Assembly (NCBI GenBank): GCA_040753075.1
Contig: JBFMHA010000009.1
Coordinates: 1-64,000 of the forward strand
From: UBA6814 sp040753075
GTDB lineage: Bacteria > Desulfobacterota > Desulfovibrionia > Desulfovibrionales > Desulfovibrionaceae
Direction: 5' to 3'
Length of the DNA: 64,000 bases
Every line of letters starts with the position of its first letter. Positions within the stretch are counted from its first letter, which is position 1. Shown one piece after another: positions 37,442 to 46,097 of the stretch. The translations under genes were made by a program, and so were the position numbers. The notes beneath the pieces are model-generated. The model had not been told where the DNA came from. It worked only from the letters and a program-made list of their open reading frames with translations, and did no database searches.

Positions 37442-38290
37442 TCAGAACGCGAACTTCAGCGCCGGCGCGCCGGGGACGAGCCCCAGCCGGCTGCAGTGGT
37501 CGGCGTAAAGGGCCAGACCGGCCCGGGCGTCCGGGCCCAGGTCGTAGTCCAGGTAGGAGAAATAATCGGCCATGGCCCGACGGCTGATCCAGGCCGCCAG
37601 GTCGTCGCGCTGCGCCACCTCGTCCAGGGCCTCGGCGCAGTCGGCCTTGCAGCGCATGAGCGCGGCGTGCACCTCGGCCAGGAGCTCCTTCTGCGCCGCG
37701 CTGAGCCCCCGCCGCACGATCCACACCGCGAACACGCAGGGCAGGCCGGTGTAGTCCCGCCAGGCCTGGGCCAGATCGATCATGCGCCAGCCCTTGGGCT
37801 TCTCCAGCCAGTAGCGCAGGGCGTGGTTGCCGATCTCCAGGAAGGGCCGGTCCTGGCTGGGCCCCGCGCCCGGGGCCATCTCCTCCCAGCGCGCCGGGGG
37901 CAACTTCCAGCCGAACTCCCAGAGGGCCTTGAGCAGGGCCGAGGAGCTGGCCGAGGCCGAGGACAGCCGCACCACGTTGCCGGTGCGGGCCATGAACTCG
38001 GGCAATTCGGCCAGGGGAGCCGGAGAGAGGAGCAGCACGCTCTGCACCGGGCCGCGCGAGGCGGTGATGGAGAGGTCGGGGAGCAGTTCGTAGCGCTCGG
38101 CGTGCTGCAGGTACTCGAAGGCCGAGGCCGGGGCGCAGTCCAGGCTGCCGTCGGCCAGTCCGGCGTTGAGTTGGGAAGGATGGCCCAGCACGTACTGCAC
38201 CACCTCCGAAGGCGGGAATGCCCGGCGCAGGGTGTGGAACAGGGGCAGGACGTTCAGGTAGTCGATCTGGCCGATGCGCAGGCGGGCCAT
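37442..38290 (-). CDS. mqnA: Chorismate dehydratase of the futalosine menaquinone pathway
   Basis: Converts chorismate to 3-enolpyruvyl-benzoate, the first step of the futalosine route. The 282-residue protein has the periplasmic-binding-like fold used by MqnA. Recognisable parts are LRIGQIDYLNVLPLFH at the N terminus, DGSLDCAPASAFEYLQ, SSASASSSALLKALW and LEIGNHALRYW. A GGAG precedes the ATG, which lies just past the adk terminator. It implies menaquinone synthesis by the alternative route. Other mqn genes are not adjacent; the deaminase at 6.1 kb could supply another step. Confidence 0.9.
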   Translation of the reverse strand: MARLRIGQIDYLNVLPLFHTLRRAFPPSEVVQYVLGHPSQLNAGLADGSLDCAPASAFEYLQHAERYELLPDLSITASRGPVQSVLLLSPAPLAELPEFMARTGNVVRLSSASASSSALLKALWEFGWKLPPARWEEMAPGAGPSQDRPFLEIGNHALRYWLEKPKGWRMIDLAQAWRDYTGLPCVFAVWIVRRGLSAAQKELLAEVHAALMRCKADCAEALDEVAQRDDLAAWISRRAMADYFSYLDYDLGPDARAGLALYADHCSRLGLVPGAPALKFAF

Positions 38291-38303
38291 GGCGTCTCCA
38301 ATG

Positions 38304-38336
38304 AAAAAGGCCCCCGGCCCTCGGGCCGGGGGCCTT
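38304..38336 (-). terminator. Intrinsic terminator after adk
   Basis: AAGGCCCCCGGCC pairs with GGCCGGGGGCCTT, and the minus-strand stem is followed by a T run. It lies 14 bases after the adk stop and 14 bases before the mqnA start. Confidence 0.85.
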
Positions 38337-38349
38337 GAGCGTCAGCAGA

Positions 38350-39021
38350 CTAGGCCAGCATGCCCAGCAGCTTGTCCTTGATGGCGTCGATGGTGCCTTC
38401 GCCATCCAGGTCGATGTAGGAGAAACCGGCCTTGGGAGCCAGGTCCTTGTAGAAGTAGGCCGCGGCCAGGGTGCCGGTGGTGGTGTCGTAGTAGATGTCG
38501 TGGCGCTTGTCGATGGCGCCCTCGTCCTGGTCGTCGGCCCGGGCCGAGAGGTCGCCGCCGCACACCCGGCACTTGTCGCCGTTGGGCTTGATGGCGTCGA
38601 TGAAGATGTTGTTGGGGTGGTTGTTGTCGTTCTTGCAGAGGCGGCGGCCCATGATGCGGTTCTTGGCCACCTGACGGGGCAGCAGGATCTCGATGACGTA
38701 GTCCAGCTTCACGCCGTCCTTCTCCAGGGCCTCCCACAGCTTCTGGGCCTGCACGATGGAGCGGGGGAAGCCGTCCAGGAGCCAGCCCTTGGCGCCGGCG
38801 GACTTGAGCACGTCGAGGACCATGGGGATGGTGATGTCGTCGGGCACCAGCTCGCCGCGGTCGATGTACTCCTTGGCCTTCTTGCCCAGCTCGGTGCCGC
38901 CGCCGATGTGCTTGCGGAAGATGGCGCCGGACTCGATGTGGTCCACGTCGTATTTCTTCTTCACCAGGGCGCCCTGGGTGCCCTTGCCGCTGCCGTTGGG
39001 TCCGAAGATCAGGATATTCAC
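38350..39021 (-). CDS. adk: Adenylate kinase with a Cys/His metal-binding lid
   Basis: Interconverts ATP + AMP and 2 ADP. The 223-residue protein has the P-loop GPNGSGKGTQ (7-16), GWLLDGFPRS and the lid region. The lid has Cys129-x5-His135-x15-Cys151-x2-Cys154. To my knowledge this is the pattern described for Desulfovibrio gigas adenylate kinase, which binds zinc, cobalt or iron; most Gram-negative enzymes lack it. The start is GTG after GGAGGAGAAACAGC. It has its own near-consensus promoter (39067-39095) and terminator. Confidence 0.95.
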   Translation of the reverse strand: MNILIFGPNGSGKGTQGALVKKKYDVDHIESGAIFRKHIGGGTELGKKAKEYIDRGELVPDDITIPMVLDVLKSAGAKGWLLDGFPRSIVQAQKLWEALEKDGVKLDYVIEILLPRQVAKNRIMGRRLCKNDNNHPNNIFIDAIKPNGDKCRVCGGDLSARADDQDEGAIDKRHDIYYDTTTGTLAAAYFYKDLAPKAGFSYIDLDGEGTIDAIKDKLLGMLA

Positions 39022-39066
39022 GCTGTTTCTCCTCCAGGTTTCTAGCGCGTAAAAAAATTCACAAGC

Positions 39067-39095
39067 TGTTTACTCCGCACCCTCCGGGCTGTCAA
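39067..39095 (-). promoter_or_regulatory. Sigma-70-type promoter of adk
   Basis: Minus-strand TTGACA (39090-39095) and TAAACA (39067-39072) with an ideal 17-base spacer, 45 bases upstream of the adk GTG and 33 bases after the tilS stop. Confidence 0.8.
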
Positions 39096-39127
39096 TGCGA
39101 AGCGCGGAAAAGGGCGCGAGGCCTGCT

Positions 39128-40150
39128 TCATTCCGGCCCGGAGAACACCAGCGCGTCCCGCTGCAGCCGGGCGGTCTTGCGGCCCGGAAACTGGACGGCC
39201 TTGCCCGACGCCCCGGCCAGCAGGACCTCGTCCAGCCGCAGCAGGCCGTCCAGCAGCGGCTGGCCCGGCCCCAGGCGCTCCAGGCAGGACTTGAACAGCC
39301 GCAGACGCAGAGCCCGGGGCAGGGCGGCCAGGGCGGAGCGGGGCAGGGCGATGCGGCCGTCGGGACCGGGCTCCGGGGCCGCGCACCGGCTGTCCAGGAC
39401 CTCCCGGTCCAGTTGCGCCAGGCGCCACAGCCCGGCCGCGGCGTCCAGGTATGCCGGGTTCTCGGCCCGGAGCAGGGGCAGGATGCCGGAGCGCACCCGG
39501 TTGCGCAGAAAGGCCTGGTCCGCGTTGGAGGCGTCCGACGCATACTCCGCGCCCAGGTCGGCCAGGAAATCCAGCACGTCGGATTTGGGAGTCAGGAGCA
39601 AAGGACGCAGCAGATGGCGGCCCGGGTCGAACGCGGGCATGCCGCCCAGGCCGGGCCACCCCGCGCCCCGGATCAGGCGCATGAGCTGGTCCTCGGCCAG
39701 GTCGTCCAGGGTGTGGCCCAGGGCCAGGAAGGCCTTGGAATGCCCCGCCAGGCATTCCGCGAAAAAGGCGTAGCGCAGCTCCCGGCCGGCTTCTTCGATA
39801 CCTACCCCGCGCTCCCGGGCCAGGGTCGCAGTGTCCGCCGCGCAGGAGGCGAAAGGGATGCCCAGACCCGAGCAGAACCGTTCGGCCCGGTCCGCCTCGG
39901 CCCGGGACTCGGGACGCAGGCCGTGGTCCAGGTGGGCGGCCTGGAGCGAGAAGCCCAGACGGGGGGCCAGGCACTCCAGGCAGAGGAGCAGGGCGGTGGA
40001 GTCCGGCCCGCCGGAGAAGCCCGCCACCACCACCGCGCCGTCCAGGTCCGCGGCCAGCTCCCGGCGCAGGAAGCGCTCCACGCCCAGGCAGAAATGCGCG
40101 GCCCGGGGGGGCAGGGCCTGCAGGCGAATGGGAAGCTCGATGGCGGGCAC
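39128..40150 (-). CDS. tilS: tRNA(Ile)-lysidine synthase TilS
   Basis: Adds lysine to C34 of tRNA-Ile(CAU). The 340-residue protein has the PP-loop motif SGGPDS (46-51), HLDHGLRPESRAEADRAERF, and the LGHTLDDLAEDQLMRLIRG segment. It is shorter than E. coli TilS (about 430), keeping the N-terminal catalytic domain and a reduced C-terminal tRNA-binding part. The start is GTG with an AGGAGGA upstream. It lies 45 bases after the small unknown gene in the hemA cluster. Confidence 0.93.
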   Translation of the reverse strand: MPAIELPIRLQALPPRAAHFCLGVERFLRRELAADLDGAVVVAGFSGGPDSTALLLCLECLAPRLGFSLQAAHLDHGLRPESRAEADRAERFCSGLGIPFASCAADTATLARERGVGIEEAGRELRYAFFAECLAGHSKAFLALGHTLDDLAEDQLMRLIRGAGWPGLGGMPAFDPGRHLLRPLLLTPKSDVLDFLADLGAEYASDASNADQAFLRNRVRSGILPLLRAENPAYLDAAAGLWRLAQLDREVLDSRCAAPEPGPDGRIALPRSALAALPRALRLRLFKSCLERLGPGQPLLDGLLRLDEVLLAGASGKAVQFPGRKTARLQRDALVFSGPE

Positions 40151-40195
40151 GGCGGGAGTTCCTCCTCGCGCCTGGGGGGCGGAGACCTGCCCGGC

Positions 40196-40531
40196 TCAGG
40201 AGGGGATGTCCAGCTCCCGCAGCAGGGTGTCCACGGTATCCATGCCCCAGGCGCGCTGGGCCGGATCGGCATATGCCACGCAGGAACAGCGCAGCCGACC
40301 CCGGGCCCGCACCAGCAGCTCCAGGGAAACCCCCTCGTCCAGCAACTCCAGGGACAGGACGTGGGGGCCGCACTCGGGCGCGTGTTCGAGCTGTTCGGCG
40401 CTGAGCAGGTCCGGGGGCAGGGTGAGCCAGTACAGGCCGTCCATGCCCGAGCCCAGGCCCCGGGCGTCCAGGGCGCGGCCCAGCCGCTCCACGTGCTCGG
40501 GCTGCAGGTCCTCTATCCGATATGTGCGCAC
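40196..40531 (-). CDS. Small conserved-looking protein, function unknown
   Basis: A 111-residue protein that I do not recognise. It starts VRTYRIEDLQPEHVERLG, has a central hydrophobic part and ends LRELDIPS. One CSC motif occurs (about 88-90) but no known active site is visible. The GTG start lies 18 bases inside the hemA 3' end, so expression is probably coupled to hemA. A GAGGAT sequence precedes it. Codon use is like that of its neighbours, which supports a real gene. Confidence 0.6.
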   Translation of the reverse strand: MRTYRIEDLQPEHVERLGRALDARGLGSGMDGLYWLTLPPDLLSAEQLEHAPECGPHVLSLELLDEGVSLELLVRARGRLRCSCVAYADPAQRAWGMDTVDTLLRELDIPS

Positions 40532-41916
40532 GACGGATCCTCCCCATTCTCCTCGCCCTGGCCCGCGCCGCCCGCGGACCGCCCCAGGGACGGCGCCTTG
40601 GACTTCCGCCCGGCGTGCGCCTCATCAGGCACGGACTCCTCGTCCAGGTTGAACATGCGGCGAGTGAGGTCGATGTACTTGCGGGACACTCCCTCTTCCT
40701 GGGCCCGGCGCTTCAGGAACACGATGGGCTCGTGGTAGAGCTTGCGCACCATGGAGGAGACGAGGCATTCCAGGGCCTTGCGCGTCTCCTCCGGGGCGTC
40801 CGGGCCGATCCGCCTGAGGGTCTTCTCCAACTCGCGGCCGGCCACGTCCTCGCCCTTGGCCAGCAGGTCCTTGATGGTGGGCGTCAGCGCCAGGGAGTCC
40901 AGCCACTCGCCGAAGCGGCCGGTCTCGGCCTCGATGATGGCCGCGGCCTTGACCGCCTCCTCCCGGCGCTGGGCCAGGTTCTCCTCCACCACTTCCTTGA
41001 GGTCGTCGATGTCGTAGAGATAGACGTTGTCCAGGGCGTTCACGTCCGGGTCCACGTCGCGGGGAACGGCGATGTCGATGAAGAACATGGGCCGGTTCTT
41101 GCGCTGCTTGAGCACCGGCTTCACGTCCCGGGCCCGGATGACCGCGGTGGGCGCGCCGGTGGAGGAGATCACGATGTCCGCCTCGGGCAGGCGGCGGAAC
41201 AACTCCTCGAACATGATGGCCCGGCCCTTGAAGCGGCGGGCCAGCTCCTCGGCCCGCGCGAAGGTGCGGTTGGCCACCAGGATCTCCTTGATGCCGGAGT
41301 TCACCAGATGCGCCGCGGCCAGTTCGGCCATCTCTCCAGCTCCGATGAGCATGGCGGTGTACTCGCGCATGTCCCCGAAGATCTTCTTGGCCAGCTCCAC
41401 GGCGGCGTAGGAGATGGAGACCGCCGAGGAGGCGATGCCGGTCTCGGTGCGCACCCGCTTGGCCACGGTGAAGGCCTTGTGCAGCAGGCGGTTGACGATG
41501 ACCCGGGCGGAGCCGTGCTTGACCGAGTCGCGGTATGCCTCCTTGAGCTGGCCCAGGATCTGGGGCTCGCCCACCACCAGGGAGTCAAGGCTGGCGGCCA
41601 CGCTGAAGAGGTGGCGCACCGCGTCCAGGCCCTGGTGCACGTACACATGGGGCCGCAGGCGCTCGGGATCACCTCCGCAGGCCTTGGCCCAGAAGGTCAG
41701 GAGACGGTCCACGGACTCGGGCCCGCGGTCGGCCACGGCCAGCATCTCCACCCGGTTGCAGGTGGAGAGGGTCAGGGCTTCGCGCACCGGACCGCCGTCG
41801 GTGATCAGGCCGAGCTCCACGGTGTTGCAGGTCGCCAGGGCGAAGGTTTCCCGAACCTCCACTCCGGCGGTCTTGTGGTTGAGGCCTATGAGGAAGATAT
41901 CCTGTTCGTGCTGCAT
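40513..41916 (-). CDS. hemA: Glutamyl-tRNA reductase
   Basis: First committed step of C5-pathway tetrapyrrole synthesis, reducing Glu-tRNA to glutamate-1-semialdehyde. The 467-residue protein has the N-terminal GLNHKTAGVEVRE, the catalytic Cys53 in LSTCNRVEM, and VVGEPQILGQLKEAYR. The NADPH domain with GAGEMAELAAAHLV comes next, and the C-terminal dimer domain last. The C-terminal tail is longer and charged. It sits three bases downstream of the CcsA/HemX-like gene and after precorrin-2 dehydrogenase, a typical heme/siroheme operon. Confidence 0.96.
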   Translation of the reverse strand: MQHEQDIFLIGLNHKTAGVEVRETFALATCNTVELGLITDGGPVREALTLSTCNRVEMLAVADRGPESVDRLLTFWAKACGGDPERLRPHVYVHQGLDAVRHLFSVAASLDSLVVGEPQILGQLKEAYRDSVKHGSARVIVNRLLHKAFTVAKRVRTETGIASSAVSISYAAVELAKKIFGDMREYTAMLIGAGEMAELAAAHLVNSGIKEILVANRTFARAEELARRFKGRAIMFEELFRRLPEADIVISSTGAPTAVIRARDVKPVLKQRKNRPMFFIDIAVPRDVDPDVNALDNVYLYDIDDLKEVVEENLAQRREEAVKAAAIIEAETGRFGEWLDSLALTPTIKDLLAKGEDVAGRELEKTLRRIGPDAPEETRKALECLVSSMVRKLYHEPIVFLKRRAQEEGVSRKYIDLTRRMFNLDEESVPDEAHAGRKSKAPSLGRSAGGAGQGEENGEDPSCAHIG

Positions 41917-41919
41917 GGC

Positions 41920-42744
41920 TTACTGGTTGAAGCTGTGGTGGGTGGGCAGGAGGAAGTTCACCCCGGCCAGGGAGACCAGGGAGAAGACGAAGACCAGGAT
42001 GGCCAGCTTGGCGGCCTTGCGGCCCCGCCAGCCTGCGGTCAGGCGCTGGTGGAAAAGATAGGCGTAGAGCACCCAGATGGCGGCGGAGACCACTTCCTTG
42101 GGATCCCAGGTGATGGCTTTGCCCCAGGTGAAGTGGCCCCAGACGAAACCCGAGACCAGGCCCAGGGTGAACAGGGGGAATCCCACCATCACCGCCCACT
42201 GGTTGGCGGTGTCGAAGGCCGTCAGCGAGGGCAAGTCTTTGGAGAAGCCCGAGAGCTTCTCTTTGGTCTTTATCTTGCGCTCCAGGTGAATGAAGATGAC
42301 CCCCGCGCCGAAGGCCATGGCCAGGAGCGCGATGCTCACGAAGAGCGAGCCGATGTGCAGCGCCAGGAACGGGCCGGCCAGGGCCTTGGGCAGCGCCACC
42401 TTGGACGTGAAGGCCAGGGAGGCCAGGTAGAGGAGCAGGGCCAGCGGCGCGGAGGTGAGGGCCAGGAACTCCATGTGCATGGCGCGGCGCACGATGAAGA
42501 AGGTCAGGAGCAGGGCCCAGGCCAGCAGGCTCAGGTAGAAGGGCGCCTGGGACAAGGCCTCCGTGCCGGCGACCGCCGCCCGTCCGGCCAGCCCCAGGGT
42601 GTGCAGGGCGAAGCCGACCCCGGCCAGGACCGAGGCGGCGCGCTTGAGGCCGGCGCGACGGCCGAGCATGCCGGCGATGAACAGGGCGCTCACCGCCAGG
42701 TAGAGAAAGGCCACCACCGGCCGAAGGTTCTCAATCCATTCCAT
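41920..42744 (-). CDS. CcsA/HemX-family cytochrome c assembly membrane protein
   Basis: A 274-residue polytopic membrane protein with about eight helices. Near the C terminus it has the Trp-rich heme-handling region FVWGHFTWGKAITWDPKE, the CcsA/CcmC signature. Conserved His residues flank it (for example FALHTLG and PTHHSF). Family members of this size next to hemA are called HemX and either help cytochrome c maturation or affect HemA levels. The position between precorrin-2 dehydrogenase and hemA fits either. It overlaps the upstream gene by 14 bases. Confidence 0.87.
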   Translation of the reverse strand: MEWIENLRPVVAFLYLAVSALFIAGMLGRRAGLKRAASVLAGVGFALHTLGLAGRAAVAGTEALSQAPFYLSLLAWALLLTFFIVRRAMHMEFLALTSAPLALLLYLASLAFTSKVALPKALAGPFLALHIGSLFVSIALLAMAFGAGVIFIHLERKIKTKEKLSGFSKDLPSLTAFDTANQWAVMVGFPLFTLGLVSGFVWGHFTWGKAITWDPKEVVSAAIWVLYAYLFHQRLTAGWRGRKAAKLAILVFVFSLVSLAGVNFLLPTHHSFNQ

Positions 42745-43414
42745 GGGTCAACTCCTCGATGCGCGAAGCCAACTCCCGGGGCAGCAGGTCCCGGAGCACG
42801 GCCGCGGCCCGCTCCCGGTCCCCGGCGGCCAGGGCCGCTCCCAGGCCCGAGCGGACCAGGGCGCGGAAGAGCGGGGCGTTGTCGTCGCTGTCCTGGCCCA
42901 GGCCCAGCACCAGGGGCCTCAGCCGTTCCATGAACGCGGCCAGGGCCGCCCAGCGGGGCACGAACTCGGCCTCCAGCTCCTCCCGGAGCAGGCGGGCCAG
43001 GGCCGGGCTGCCTCCGGCCGTGGACACGGCCAGGGTCAGGCCGCCCCGGCTTGCGCTGGCCGGCACGATGAAGCCCGAGGCCGCGGGGGCGTCGGCGCAG
43101 TTGCAGGGGATGCCCCTCTCCGCGCACAGCCGGGCCACCCGGGCGTTGGCCTCTGGGTCCGAGGACGCGGCAAAGACCAGGGCCCGCCCCTCCAGGTCGT
43201 CATCCCGGAAGGGACGCTTCACGTACACCACCGCCGGGTCCTGGGGCAAGTCCGAGTCCGGCCCCAGGCCGGGGTCCAACACCAGAATCTCCAGGGGGCG
43301 GCGGCCGGGGTCCAGGGCCAGCAGGCCGGCGAGCTTGCGCCGGCCCACCCGGCCTGCGCCGACGATGAGGCAGCGGCGGCCGGAAAGGTCCAGAAAGGCC
43401 GGGTAGTAACGCAT
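42731..43414 (-). CDS. Precorrin-2 dehydrogenase (siroheme synthase N-terminal type)
   Basis: A 227-residue NAD-dependent dehydrogenase, equivalent to the CysG N-terminal domain or Met8p. It has FLDLSGRRCLIVGAGRVGRRKLAGLL at the N terminus, shown as the segments LSGRRCLIVGAGRVG and RRKLAGLL. NCADAPAASGFIVPA and SRGGLTLAVSTAGGSPALAR follow. It converts precorrin-2 to sirohydrochlorin, a precursor of siroheme for sulfite reductase and of heme through the siroheme-dependent route known in sulfate reducers. The ATG at 43414 gives the family N terminus; a GTG 16 codons upstream is less likely. It heads the hemA cluster. Confidence 0.9.
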   Translation of the reverse strand: MRYYPAFLDLSGRRCLIVGAGRVGRRKLAGLLALDPGRRPLEILVLDPGLGPDSDLPQDPAVVYVKRPFRDDDLEGRALVFAASSDPEANARVARLCAERGIPCNCADAPAASGFIVPASASRGGLTLAVSTAGGSPALARLLREELEAEFVPRWAALAAFMERLRPLVLGLGQDSDDNAPLFRALVRSGLGAALAAGDRERAAAVLRDLLPRELASRIEELTHGMD

Positions 43415-43521
43415 GGGGGGTCCATACCAGAACTGCGGCCCGGGGGGAAGCCGCCGCGCCACGCCCGGCTTGCCCCGCCCCTGGCTTTGCGATACTTTCC
43501 GCGAAATCCTGGAAATCCCGC

Positions 43522-44796
43522 ATGAACGCCGCTTCCCCGGACCCCACCCCGCGCCGCGCCCTGGTCGTCCAACTGGCCCGCTTCGGCGACCTGCTCCAGA
43601 CCAAGCGCCTGGTGCGCTCGCTCCAGGAGGCGGGAAGCGACGTCCATCTGGCCGTGGACCATTCCCTGACCGGACTGGCGGAGGCGGCCTTTCCCGGGAT
43701 CACGGCCCACGGCCTGCCCGCCCACCGCGCCGGCAGTCCGGGCAGCGGAGAGCTCCTGGCCCGGACCCTGCCCGCCCTGCGCGAAATGGCGTCGGCCGGG
43801 TTCGGCCAGGTCTTCAACCTGAACTTCTCGGGCCTGAACCTGGCCCTGGCCGGGCTGTTCGACCCGGCCACGGTGCGCGGCCACCGGATGGAGCGGGGCC
43901 AGCACCACATGGATCCCTGGACCCGGCAGGCCTTCCGCTGGACCCGCCGCCGCCGCTTCGCCGGCCTGAACCTGGTGGACCTCTGGGGCTGGCTGGCGGA
44001 CGCGCCCCTGCCCCCGGGAGAGGTGAATCCCGTGGCCCGGCCCAAGGGAGGCGGCATCGGGGTGGTGCTGGCCGGCCGGCATTCCCGGCGGTCGCTCCCG
44101 GCCAAGGTCCTGTCCCCCCTGGTCCACGCCGTGGCCAAGACCACGGGCGCGCGGCGGGTGGCGCTCCTGGGCGCCGCCGGGGAGCGGCCCCTGGCCCGGG
44201 AGCTGCTCGCGACCTTTCCCGCCCCCCTGGCCGCCATCACCCAGGATCTCGCCGGCCGGACCTCGCTGGCCGACCTGTTCGAGGAGGTCGCCGGCCTGGA
44301 CCTGGTCATGACCCCGGACACCGGCACCATGCACCTGGCCGCGCACCTGGGCGCGCCGGTCATGGCCTTCTTCCTGTCCTCGGCCTGGTGCTTCGAGACC
44401 GGCCCCTACGGCCTGGGCCACCGGGTATGGCAGGCCGCGGCGGAATGCGCCCCCTGCCTGGAGAGCGCCCCCTGCTCCGCGGACCTGGCCTGCCTGGCCC
44501 CGTTCTCCAGCCGGGAGCTGCTGCGCCACCTGGCGGGCAACCCGGAGTTCGAGCCCCCCCCGGGACTCCTGGGCCTGGTCTCGGCCCTGGACCTGGCTGG
44601 CTGCACCTGCCGGCCGGTGCTGGGGGAGGATGCCCAGGCCCGGGAGCGGGCCGCGTTCCGGGCGCTCATGGCCGAACGCCTGGGCCTGGGCGTGGCCTCG
44701 GGGCCGTCCGCGGAGTTCGCCTCCCTGTTCCTGCACGAGAGCGACTGGATGCTCGACGACCGCGCCGCGCCACACTGCATCGAGGCCGTGGGCTGA
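43522..44796 (+). CDS. Glycosyltransferase family 9 (heptosyltransferase-like)
   Basis: A 424-residue GT9 protein. The N terminus RALVVQLARFGDLLQTKRL and the sugar-nucleotide region TPDTGTMHLAAHLGAPVMAF (about 264-283) are typical of ADP-heptose:LPS heptosyltransferases. It carries a cysteine group, Cys309-x2-Cys312-x5-Cys318-x5-Cys324, that also occurs in other anaerobe GT9 proteins and could bind a metal. The acceptor is unknown: LPS core or flagellin are the usual alternatives. It is followed 26 bases later by another glycosyltransferase. Confidence 0.82.
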   Translation: MNAASPDPTPRRALVVQLARFGDLLQTKRLVRSLQEAGSDVHLAVDHSLTGLAEAAFPGITAHGLPAHRAGSPGSGELLARTLPALREMASAGFGQVFNLNFSGLNLALAGLFDPATVRGHRMERGQHHMDPWTRQAFRWTRRRRFAGLNLVDLWGWLADAPLPPGEVNPVARPKGGGIGVVLAGRHSRRSLPAKVLSPLVHAVAKTTGARRVALLGAAGERPLARELLATFPAPLAAITQDLAGRTSLADLFEEVAGLDLVMTPDTGTMHLAAHLGAPVMAFFLSSAWCFETGPYGLGHRVWQAAAECAPCLESAPCSADLACLAPFSSRELLRHLAGNPEFEPPPGLLGLVSALDLAGCTCRPVLGEDAQARERAAFRALMAERLGLGVASGPSAEFASLFLHESDWMLDDRAAPHCIEAVG

Positions 44797-44822
44797 GTAA
44801 TCTTCAACCGATACGTGAGACA

Positions 44823-46097
44823 ATGAACACACCCGCGCGCGTGCTCCTGGTCCTGCCCATGTACGGCGGCTCCCTGCCCGTGGGCCGCTACTGCGCCGAG
44901 GCCCTGGCCCGGCTGGGCCACAGCGTGGAGGTCTTCGAGGCCCCGGCCTTCCACGGGGCGTTCTCCGCGCTCAAGGACCTGCGGGTCACCGCGGACCGCC
45001 TGGCCTATCTGGAGAACTCCTTCCTTCAGGTGGTGTCCCAGGCGGTGCTGGCCAAGGCGGAGACCTTCGAGCCGGACCTGGTGCTCTCCCTGGCCCAGGC
45101 CCCGCTCAGCCAGCAGGCGCTCAAGCGCCTGCGCCGGGACGGGGTGGCGACGGCCATGTGGTTCGTGGAGGACCACGCCCTGTTCACCTACTGGCGGGCG
45201 TTCGCGCCGCTCTACGAGTATTTCGCGGTGATCCAGATCGTGCCGTTCTTCGAGCGGCTGCACGAGATCGGGTGCGACAAGGTGCTCTACCTGCCCCTGG
45301 CCGCGGCTCCCGAATTCCACCGGCCCCTGGACCTGACACCGGTGGAGCGCCGCCAGTTCGGGTCGGACGTGTCCTTCCTGGGCGCGGGCTACGCCAACCG
45401 GCGGAGGGCCTTCCTGCAGCTCCTCAATTTCGACCTGAAGATCTGGGGCACCGAGTGGGAGGGCGAGCCCGCCCTGGCCGACCGGGTGCAGCGGGCCGGC
45501 GCCCGCATCCCGCCCGAGGAGGCGGTGAAGATATTCAACGCCAGCGCGGTGAACCTGAACCTGCACTCCAGCGTGCGCGCCAGCGAGCTGGTGCCCAGGG
45601 GCGACTTCGTGAACCCTCGCACCTTCGAGCTGGCGGCCTGCGGCGCGTTCCAGCTCGTGGACCGGCGGGAGCTCATGGACGAACTGTTCGCTCCCGGCGA
45701 ACTCGAGACCTTCGAGGACATGCAGGAGCTCAAGGAGAAGATCGCGCACTTCCTGGCCCATCCCGAGGAGCGCGCCGCGGTGGCGGCCCGGACCCGGGAG
45801 CGGGCGCTCCGGGACCATACCTACGAGCGCCGCATGGAAACGCTGCTGGCCTACATCGCCAAGGACCGCCCCGGCTGGCCCAAGGCCCGCGGCGCGGACG
45901 ACCCCTCCCTGGCCGAACTGCCCGAGGACCTGCGGGAGCAGGTGGCCGCGCTCCTGGAGCGGCTGCGCCTGCCTGCGGACGTGCCCTTCGCCGACCTGGT
46001 GGCCGCCCTGCGCCGGGAGCAGGGCAAGCTGAGCGAACTGGAGACCGCGCTCCTGTTCCTGGACGAGTGGAAGAAGCAGTACGAAACCAAGTCATGA
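44823..46097 (+). CDS. CgeB/DUF3880-type glycosyltransferase
   Basis: A 424-residue protein in which the N-terminal half resembles DUF3880 (VLLVLPMYGGSLPVGRYCAE at the start, MWFVEDHALFTYWRAFAPLY in the middle). The C-terminal half contains a GT4-like catalytic region with VSFLGAGYANRRRAFLQLL and the NPRTFELAACGAFQLVDRR segment, which normally binds the sugar nucleotide. The tail is rich in charged helices. Such proteins often decorate flagellin, spores or polysaccharides. Its stop overlaps the next gene (ATGA), so it is coupled to the PLP enzyme. Confidence 0.78.
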   Translation: MNTPARVLLVLPMYGGSLPVGRYCAEALARLGHSVEVFEAPAFHGAFSALKDLRVTADRLAYLENSFLQVVSQAVLAKAETFEPDLVLSLAQAPLSQQALKRLRRDGVATAMWFVEDHALFTYWRAFAPLYEYFAVIQIVPFFERLHEIGCDKVLYLPLAAAPEFHRPLDLTPVERRQFGSDVSFLGAGYANRRRAFLQLLNFDLKIWGTEWEGEPALADRVQRAGARIPPEEAVKIFNASAVNLNLHSSVRASELVPRGDFVNPRTFELAACGAFQLVDRRELMDELFAPGELETFEDMQELKEKIAHFLAHPEERAAVAARTRERALRDHTYERRMETLLAYIAKDRPGWPKARGADDPSLAELPEDLREQVAALLERLRLPADVPFADLVAALRREQGKLSELETALLFLDEWKKQYETKS

